NCBI GenBank assembly: GCA_015351705.1
Contig: JADIIM010000012.1
Span: forward strand, 38,164 to 102,163
Reading direction: 5' to 3'
Origin: Aeromicrobium sp.
Lineage (GTDB): Bacteria > Actinomycetota > Coriobacteriia > Anaerosomatales > Anaerosomataceae
Length of the DNA: 64,000 nucleotides
The position numbers and the translations under genes were made by a program. Positions 53,499-64,000 of this stretch are shown in pieces. The notes under the pieces are model-generated. The model was not told the origin of the DNA and did not search any database. It saw only the letters and a list, made by a program, of their open reading frames with translations. Position 1 is the first letter of the stretch; each line of letters starts with the position of its first letter.

Positions 53499-54200
53499 GT
53501 GGACACGCGCAGGATACTGCTCGTCGAAGACGAGGCGCAGACGCGCTCGGTGGTTCAGGCGTACCTCGATCGCGAGGGCTACTGGGTGACGGCCGTCGGT
53601 GACGGTGCGGCGGCACTCGACGCGTTCGAGCACCGCTCCTACGACGCGATCGTGCTCGACCTCAACCTGCCGGAGGTCTCCGGGGAAGAGGTCTGCAGGC
53701 GCGTGCGGGACGTCTCGGACGTGCCGATCATCATGCTCACGGCCAAGGGGGCAGAAGAGGAGCGTATCGCCGGGCTCGACCTGGGCGCCGACGACTACCT
53801 GGTCAAGCCGTTCAGCCCTCGTGAGCTCGTCGCTCGTCTGCGTGCGCTGCTGCGCAGGGCGCACGCGGAGAGCGAGCCTCAGCGCTCACGCGTGACGTAC
53901 GGGCCGCTCGAGATCGATCTGGCGGGACACCGGGTCTGGCTCGATGGAGCCGAGGTCGACCTCACTGCAAGCGAGTACAAGCTGCTCGTGACGCTCTCGC
54001 GGTACCCGGGCAGGGTGTACTCGCGCATGGAGCTCGTGGAACGGGTGCTCGGGTACGACTTCGAGGGCTACGAGCGCGCGATCGACTCCCACGTCAAGAA
54101 CCTGCGTGCGAAGCTCGGGGATGACCCGAAGGAGCCGCGCTTCATCCAGACGGTCTTCGGGGTGGGGTACCGCTTCGAGGCGCAGGCGCCGACGTTGTGA
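53499..54200 (+). CDS. OmpR/PhoB-family response regulator
   Basis: 233 residues. Receiver domain (1-118) with LLVEDEAQTR, phospho-Asp in IVLDLNLPEVSGEE, TAKG and VKPFSPRE; winged-helix output (about 130-230) with LTASEYKLLVTLSRYPGRVYSR, RAIDSHVKNLRAKLGD and TVFGVGYRFE. GTG 53499 after AAGGAG at 6 bases. GTGA overlap with its kinase. Could be the PhoP/PhoB that binds the 11-bp repeats at 35993, but the pair lies about 17 kb away and no sequence feature proves this. Confidence 0.94.
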   Translation: MDTRRILLVEDEAQTRSVVQAYLDREGYWVTAVGDGAAALDAFEHRSYDAIVLDLNLPEVSGEEVCRRVRDVSDVPIIMLTAKGAEEERIAGLDLGADDYLVKPFSPRELVARLRALLRRAHAESEPQRSRVTYGPLEIDLAGHRVWLDGAEVDLTASEYKLLVTLSRYPGRVYSRMELVERVLGYDFEGYERAIDSHVKNLRAKLGDDPKEPRFIQTVFGVGYRFEAQAPTL

Positions 54201-55558
54201 GCGGCCGGAGCCTTTCGTACCGGCTGGGGCTCGCCTTCGCGGCGGTCGCGGTCGCCACGGTCGTCATCGCGGCGATCGTCATCACCGTGACGTGGCGACA
54301 GCAGTTCGCGGAGTACGTGCAGCGCGGGGTCCAGGAGCGCGCGGACGTGGTGGCCGCCGTGCTCGCGGCCGAGTACGAGCGGGCCGGTGGCTGGCAGACG
54401 ATCACGTTCATCGACTTCGTGCACATCGGCATGACACCTGACCTCTCGATGCAGGTGCTCGATGTCGACGGGGGTCTGGTGGCCTACAGCGTCGACCGCA
54501 CGTTGCGCATGGGCGACGACGGCACGGTGACCGACGGCACGCGTGTGGCGGCGCGCTCGGACGTGGTGGCCGGGGGCGTCCGTGTCGGCGAGGTACACGT
54601 GTGGCGCAACGTGCCCCGCGGCCTGTTCACCGAGCGCGACCTGTGGTTCCAGCGCGTCTCCCTCCAGGGCCTTGCGCTCGGCGCGGTCATCGCCGCCGTG
54701 CTCGCCTCGGTGGCCGGCGCGCTCTACGCGCGCGGCATCGTCCGTCCCATCGACGAGGTCACCAGGGCAGCCGAGGCGCTTAGGCGCGGAGACCGCTCGG
54801 CACGTACCGGCATGACCGGCGGCGACCCCGTCCGTGATCTCGGCGCAACGTTCGACCAGATGGCCGAGGCCATCCAGGCCGAGCGCCGCTTCGAGCAGCA
54901 GCTCACCGCCGACGTGGCCCACGAGCTCCGCACGCCGCTGCAGGCGATCCAGGCGACCGTCGAGGCGATGCAGGACGGGGTGCTCCCCACCGACGAGGAG
55001 CGGCTCGGCCTCATCCACGACGAGACGGTGCGGCTCGGCCGTCTGGCGGGGTCGATCCTTGAGCTGTCGCGGCTGGAGACCGGCTCGGCGGTGTTCGGGC
55101 TGGTGCCGGTCGACGCGGCCGGGCCGGTGCGCACCGCCATCGAGAGCTCGCGGGCGCTCATGGAGTCCACCGGTCATACGCTTGCCGAGTCGCTGGAGCC
55201 GGGCCTCATCGTGCGCGCCGACGCCGACCGTCTCAGGCAGGCGGTGGGCAACCTGCTCGCCAATGCCGCCCGCTACACGCCGGAAGGCGGGACGGTGCGC
55301 GTGCGCGTGGTGCGCGACGGGCGCGAGGCGGTGATCGAGGTCGCGGACAGCGGCATCGGCGTCCCCGAGCCGGACCGGGCACGCGTGTTCCAGCGCTTCT
55401 GGCGCGCGGACCCCGCACGCTCGCGGGTGAGCGGGGGGCTCGGCATCGGCCTGGCGGTGGTCCGCGAGATCGCCGAGCGCCACGGCGGCTCGGTGGGCGT
55501 GCACACAAGCGACCTCGGTGGCGCGGCCTTCGTCATCCGGCTGCCACTCGTCGGATAG
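54197..55558 (+). CDS. Sensor histidine kinase with HAMP domain, partner of the 53499 regulator
   Basis: 453 residues. Two helices (about 8-32 and 155-180) around a sensor domain of about 120 residues, a HAMP domain (RGIVRPIDEVTRAAEALRRG), HisKA with DVAHELRTPLQAIQA (phospho-His) and HATPase with NLLANAARYTPEGG, DSGIGVPEPD and GGLGIGLAVVREIAERH. Cognate pair with the overlapping OmpR-type regulator by gene order. Last gene before the pyr leader. Confidence 0.93.
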   Translation: MSGRSLSYRLGLAFAAVAVATVVIAAIVITVTWRQQFAEYVQRGVQERADVVAAVLAAEYERAGGWQTITFIDFVHIGMTPDLSMQVLDVDGGLVAYSVDRTLRMGDDGTVTDGTRVAARSDVVAGGVRVGEVHVWRNVPRGLFTERDLWFQRVSLQGLALGAVIAAVLASVAGALYARGIVRPIDEVTRAAEALRRGDRSARTGMTGGDPVRDLGATFDQMAEAIQAERRFEQQLTADVAHELRTPLQAIQATVEAMQDGVLPTDEERLGLIHDETVRLGRLAGSILELSRLETGSAVFGLVPVDAAGPVRTAIESSRALMESTGHTLAESLEPGLIVRADADRLRQAVGNLLANAARYTPEGGTVRVRVVRDGREAVIEVADSGIGVPEPDRARVFQRFWRADPARSRVSGGLGIGLAVVREIAERHGGSVGVHTSDLGGAAFVIRLPLVG

Positions 55559-55593
55559 GTGGGTCGCTGCGCGCGTGGATCGGCGGACGCGGC

Positions 55594-55622
55594 TTGTTGC
55601 GCGGCGCGTCTCCTGCTACCCT
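55594..55622 (+). promoter_or_regulatory. pyr operon promoter
   Basis: TTGTTG (55594-55599), 17 bases, TACCCT (55617-55622). Predicted transcription start near 55629. Confidence 0.5.
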
Positions 55623-55628
55623 CGGTGA

Positions 55629-55752
55629 GACCTTTAATACCGGTCCCGTGAGGCCGGCAAGGAGCCAACCGCATAGCCCGCACCGGACGCCTCAGGGCGT
55701 ACGCGTGTAAGCCGAAGCCAGACGCCTTCTTGCCTGTCGCGAGAGGGCGTTT
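55629..55752 (+). ncRNA. PyrR-binding attenuator leader
   Basis: The conserved PyrR element CCGGTCCCGTGAGGCCGG (55640-55657) forms a hairpin with lower stem CCTT/AAGG (55631, 55659), as in actinobacterial pyr leaders. A terminator follows: ACGCCTTCT (55722-55730) with AGAGGGCGT (55742-55750), nine pairs with one U-G, then TTCC. An alternative hairpin ACGCC/GGCGT at 55687-55700 can sequester or replace part of the terminator stem. PyrR with UMP stabilises the terminator. The ribosome binding site of pyrR lies at 55791-55797. Confidence 0.85.
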
Positions 55753-55791
55753 CCGTTGCCCTCCACGCCGCGGTGACCGCCGAGCGGATGA

Positions 55792-56361
<570 letters not shown>

Positions 56362-56368
56362 GCCCGCG

Positions 56369-57304
56369 ATGCTCACCAGCAAGCACATCATGACGATGGA
56401 CGACCTCTCGGCGGACGACATCACGCTCATCCTGGACACGGCCGAGTCGTTCGCCGAGGTCAACCAGCGCCGCATCAAGAAGCTGCCGACGCTGCGTGGA
56501 CGCACCATCGTGAACCTGTTCTTCGAGCCTTCCACCCGTACGCGCATGTCGTTCGAGATCGCCTCGAAGCGTCTGTCGGCCGACGGCGTGAACTTCACCG
56601 CGTCCTCCTCGGCCACCGTCAAGGGCGAGACGCTGCGCGACACGGCCAAGACGCTCGCGGCGATGAGCTGCGACCTGGTGGTCGTGCGCCACAAGTACGC
56701 CGGTGCGCCGCAGATGCTTGCCGAGGTGATGGACTGCTCAATCGTCAACGGCGGCGACGGCGTGCACGAGCACCCCACGCAGGCGCTGCTGGACCTGTAC
56801 ACGATGCGCCAGGCGCTCGGCAGGCTCGAGGGACTGCGTGTGGGCATCGTCGGCGACATCTGCCACTCGCGCGTGGCCGGCTCGCTCGTGCCGGCGCTCA
56901 GGAAGGTGGGCGCCACGCCGGTCATCATCGCGCCGCCCACGCTCATGCCCGCCCGGCCCGACGTCCTCGGCGCCGAGGTGGCCTACGACCTGGACGAGGT
57001 CCTGCCCTCGCTCGACGTGGCGTACCTGCTCCGGGTGCAGTTCGAACGCGCCACGCGGATGCCGTTCCCGTCGAACCGCGAGTACGCGATGCTGTACGGC
57101 ATGAACCTGGCGCGCATGGAGCGCCTGCCGTCGCACGCGGTGGTAATGCACCCCGGCCCGATGAACCGCGGCGTGGAGATCTCGGCTGATGTGGCCGACT
57201 CGACGCGCAGCCTCATCCTCGGCCAGGTGGAGTCCGGTGTGGCGGTCCGCATGGCCGTCATGTACCTGCTGTTGGGAGGTGCCGACAGTGGCGCTGCTGC
57301 TTAG
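56369..57304 (+). CDS. pyrB: Aspartate carbamoyltransferase catalytic subunit
   Basis: 311 residues. Carbamoyl phosphate site FFEPSTRTRMSFE, HPTQALLDLYT and RVQFERATRMPF; ends with MHPGPMNRGVEI. Makes N-carbamoylaspartate. ATG 56369 is chosen with GAGAGGGGGAG upstream, seven bases after pyrR. It overlaps pyrC by 17 bases. No regulatory subunit pyrI. Confidence 0.98.
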   Translation: MLTSKHIMTMDDLSADDITLILDTAESFAEVNQRRIKKLPTLRGRTIVNLFFEPSTRTRMSFEIASKRLSADGVNFTASSSATVKGETLRDTAKTLAAMSCDLVVVRHKYAGAPQMLAEVMDCSIVNGGDGVHEHPTQALLDLYTMRQALGRLEGLRVGIVGDICHSRVAGSLVPALRKVGATPVIIAPPTLMPARPDVLGAEVAYDLDEVLPSLDVAYLLRVQFERATRMPFPSNREYAMLYGMNLARMERLPSHAVVMHPGPMNRGVEISADVADSTRSLILGQVESGVAVRMAVMYLLLGGADSGAAA

Positions 57305-58577
57305 AGGCGGACGTGTGGTCGATGCCGCTGCCGGCATCGACGAGGTGCTCGACATCGTCATCGACAATGGCGTGATCACCGGCGTCGGCGCCGACCTGGA
57401 GTCTCCCGGCGCCGAGGTGGTGGACTGCTCCGAGAAGGTCCTGCTCCCGGGTCTCGTGGACGTCCACGTGCACCTGCGCGAGCCGGGGCAGGAGTACAAG
57501 GAGACGATCGCGAGCGGCACGCGAGCGGCCGCACACGGCGGCTTCACCGCGGTGGCGTGCATGCCCAACACCGACCCGGTCGTCGACAGCGGCTCGAAGG
57601 TGCGCTTCGTGGTTGAGCGCGCCGAGGAGACGGCCGTCGTGCGCGTCTACCCGATCGGCGCGGTGACGGCCGGGCAGTCGGGCGAGCAGCTGGCCGAGAT
57701 CGGCGACATGGTGGCCGAGGGCGCAGTCGCGTTCTCCGACGACGGGCACGGGGTCGGCTCGGCGGGGATGGCCCGTGTGGCCATGGACTACATCCGGCGC
57801 TTCGACGTGCCGTACGTGGCCCACTGCGAGGACGTGTCACTCGCCGCGGGAGGCGTGGTCAACGAGGGCGTCGTCTCCACGCGCATGGGGCTGCCGGGGC
57901 AGCCGGCCTTGGCCGAGGAGCTGCACGTGGCGCGCGAGATCGCGCTCGCCGAGCTCACCGGGTGTCGCGTCCATCTCGCGCACCTGTCAACAGCGGCCTC
58001 GATCGCGCTCGTGCGCGACGCCAAGGCGCGCGGCGTCTCGGTCACCTGCGAGGTCACGCCGCACCACCTGTTCCTCGATGAGGACGCCATCGTCGTCTAC
58101 GACACCAACCTCAAGATGAACCCGCCGCTTCGCACCGCGGCCGATCGCGAGGCACTCGTGGCCGGGCTGCTGGACGGCACCGTCGATGCCATCGCCACCG
58201 ACCACGCGCCCCACGCGCCGCACGAGAAGGAGCTCGAGTTCGAACTCGCGCCGTTCGGCACCACGGGGCTCGAGACCGCGCTCTCGCTCGTCAACACGAA
58301 CCTCGTGGCGAGCGGGACGATCGGGTGGGCCGAGGTCACGAAGGTGATGTGTCACGGCCCGCGCGCGTCACTCGGCCTGCCCGAGATGCGTCTGGAGGCC
58401 GGGTACCCCGCGGACATCACCATCGTGGACCCCGAGGCACGTGTGGAGGTCACCGCCGAGTGGTTCGTGTCCAAGGCGCGCAACTCGGCGTTCCTCGGCT
58501 CGAGTCTGCTCGGCAAGGCGAGCGATGTGCTCGTCGGGGGCGCGTGGGCGCTCCGCAACGGGAAGGTGGTCGGCTGA
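57288..58577 (+). CDS. pyrC: Dihydroorotase (class I)
   Basis: 429 residues. Metal motif DVHVHLREPGQEYKETIASG, NTDPVVD, HCED, LAHLSTA and the catalytic Asp in ATDHAPHAPHEK. GTG 57288 has GGGAGG (57274-57279) at 8 bases. Amidohydrolase in the third step of UMP synthesis; forms a tunnelling complex with PyrB in some bacteria. Confidence 0.97.
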   Translation: MALLLRGGRVVDAAAGIDEVLDIVIDNGVITGVGADLESPGAEVVDCSEKVLLPGLVDVHVHLREPGQEYKETIASGTRAAAHGGFTAVACMPNTDPVVDSGSKVRFVVERAEETAVVRVYPIGAVTAGQSGEQLAEIGDMVAEGAVAFSDDGHGVGSAGMARVAMDYIRRFDVPYVAHCEDVSLAAGGVVNEGVVSTRMGLPGQPALAEELHVAREIALAELTGCRVHLAHLSTAASIALVRDAKARGVSVTCEVTPHHLFLDEDAIVVYDTNLKMNPPLRTAADREALVAGLLDGTVDAIATDHAPHAPHEKELEFELAPFGTTGLETALSLVNTNLVASGTIGWAEVTKVMCHGPRASLGLPEMRLEAGYPADITIVDPEARVEVTAEWFVSKARNSAFLGSSLLGKASDVLVGGAWALRNGKVVG

Positions 58578-58578
58578 C

Positions 58579-59858
<1,280 letters not shown>

Positions 59859-59859
<1 letters not shown>

Positions 59860-60701
59860 TGGCGCTGCGCACCGTGCTGCTGCCGGTCGACTGCGCCGAT
59901 GAGACCGCGCTCGTGATCGACTTCGCACGCGGGCTCCCCGCGCTCGGGGTTCGCCGGGTCGTGCTCGCGCACGTCGTCGCCCGCGACGGCGACGCGCCGC
60001 TTGCCGCGCGCGTGGACGAGGCGCGCGCCACGATGCAGGAGATGTCCGCCGCGCTCGAAGGCGCCGGTCTCGGCGTGGAGATCCGTGTCGGGACGGGTGA
60101 CCCGGTGGACGGGCTGGGCGCCATCGCCGCCGAGGTGCAGGTGGACGCGGCGGTGTATGGATCCCACGCCAAGTCCATCGCCGACCAGCTGCTGGTGGGC
60201 TCGGTCTCCGAGCGTCTCATCCGCGACGCCGACGTCCCGCAACTTGTCGCTCGCTTCGACCTGCTGCGCACACTCGCCGACCCCGCCGCGCTCGTACCGC
60301 ACTTCGGCGAGAAGCTCGTGGTCGCCACCGACTTCTCGCTGGCGGCATCGCGTGCGTTCATGCGCGTCATCGACCTGCCTAAAGGCGTGGTCAAGCACGT
60401 GTTCCTGCTACACGCGCTGGATCCGGCGCTTTCGGGCGAGAAGCTGCGCCGTGCCGAGGAGGGCGCCGAGTTCCATATGCGCAACCTGCAGGCGATGAGC
60501 GCGCAGCAGGGCATCACCGCGAGTGTGTCCATACGGCAGGCTCCGCCCGAGCACGCCGTCCTCGCCGAGCTCGATGAGCGGCGCGCCACCGGTGTGGTGG
60601 TGGGGACGCGCGGCAGGAACGCCATCCAGGAGGCGCTGCTCGGCAGCCTGTCGATGACGCTGCTCAGGCAGGCGAGCTGTCCGATCATGATCGTCCCGTA
60701 G
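59859..60701 (+). CDS. Tandem universal stress protein (UspA family), inserted between carA and carB
   Basis: 280 residues, two Usp domains (about 1-130 and 145-280). The second has a complete ATP-binding motif [17 protein letters not shown] (G-2x-G-9x-G-S) near the end. The first has [17 protein letters not shown], where the second Gly is Ala, so nucleotide binding may be weaker. Overlaps carA by one base (TGATG), and precedes carB by 22 bases, so it is co-transcribed with both. Pyrimidine operons do not usually hold this gene; link to nucleotide status is inference. Confidence 0.92.
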
Positions 60702-60723
60702 GAAGCGACAGGAAGGGCACCGC

Positions 60724-63938
<3,215 letters not shown>

Positions 63939-63942
<4 letters not shown>

Positions 63943-64000
63943 CGTGCGGCGGAGATCACGATGCCTGCGGCGCTCACGGCCCGGCCGACGCGGACGGCAG
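63939..64000 (+). CDS. Start of next pyr operon gene (truncated by window edge; candidate pyrK)
   Basis: GTG 63939 overlaps the carB stop (GTGA) with GGGAGG at 9 bases, then [19 protein letters not shown] runs off the end. Only 20 codons are seen. By order in Gram-positive pyr operons the next gene may be pyrK or pyrD, but the residues visible (Cys/His-rich) do not prove either. Confidence 0.5.

Overview
The window reads as chromosomal DNA of a high-GC Actinomycetota (Actinobacteria). Evidence from the sequence: a SteA/SteB-type pair, a division-cell-wall (dcw) cluster without ftsA but followed by sepF, a yggT-family gene and divIVA, a meso-diaminopimelate-type MurE, an actinobacterial-style PyrR leader and strong G/C third-position bias. 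The mix of these genes with a nucleoside (BMP-type) ABC transporter and VapBC suggests a lineage near the Coriobacteriia, but that placement is inference. No tRNA, rRNA, IS element, prophage or CRISPR array was seen. Almost every base is coding, and genes are commonly joined by 1-20 nt overlaps.

Layout. (1) 1-7533: envelope genes: truncated steA, mctB/steB-like, a GT2 glycosyltransferase and murJ on the minus strand, then an unusual AlkP-like polytopic protein and a MraY/WecA-family transferase. (2) 7543-12364: pyrG, an M20 peptidase, a DUF3866 gene and xerD. (3) 12544-17392: lipoprotein, double ATPase and two permeases of a purine-nucleoside-type ABC importer, with two tandem hairpins after the lipoprotein gene. 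(4) 17399-19082: small membrane proteins and a DUF4349 lipoprotein, including a 52-codon gene divergent from the dcw cluster. (5) 19400-35280: mraZ-rsmH-ftsL-ftsI-murE-murF-mraY-murD-ftsW-murG-murC-murB-ftsQ-ftsZ, driven by a promoter that overlaps MraZ-box-like repeats. (6) 35466-44401: the usual post-ftsZ genes (pgeF, yggS, sepF, proC, yggT, divIVA), but with pstSCAB-phoU inserted between pgeF and yggS; 11-bp phased repeats resembling a PHO box lie upstream of pgeF. (7) 44428-45446: DUF167 and a VapBC-type toxin-antitoxin pair with a palindromic operator. (8) 45454-50588: T-box leader and ileS, a TraR/DksA-type zinc-finger gene, lspA, rluD. (9) 50681-55558: four two-component genes (HK, REC-PAS-HK, OmpR-type RR, HK). 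(10) 55594-64000: PyrR-controlled pyrimidine operon pyrR-pyrB-pyrC-carA-usp-carB and the first codons of the next gene.

The dominant theme is peptidoglycan precursor synthesis and division, surrounded by phosphate uptake, nucleotide synthesis and salvage, and signalling. No wholly new multi-gene defence or metabolic system was recognised. The most unusual points are the phosphate operon inside the division locus, the MraZ and PHO operators, a putative CTG start for pstS, a universal-stress gene between carA and carB, the probably leaderless vapBC promoter and the unannotated small membrane protein.
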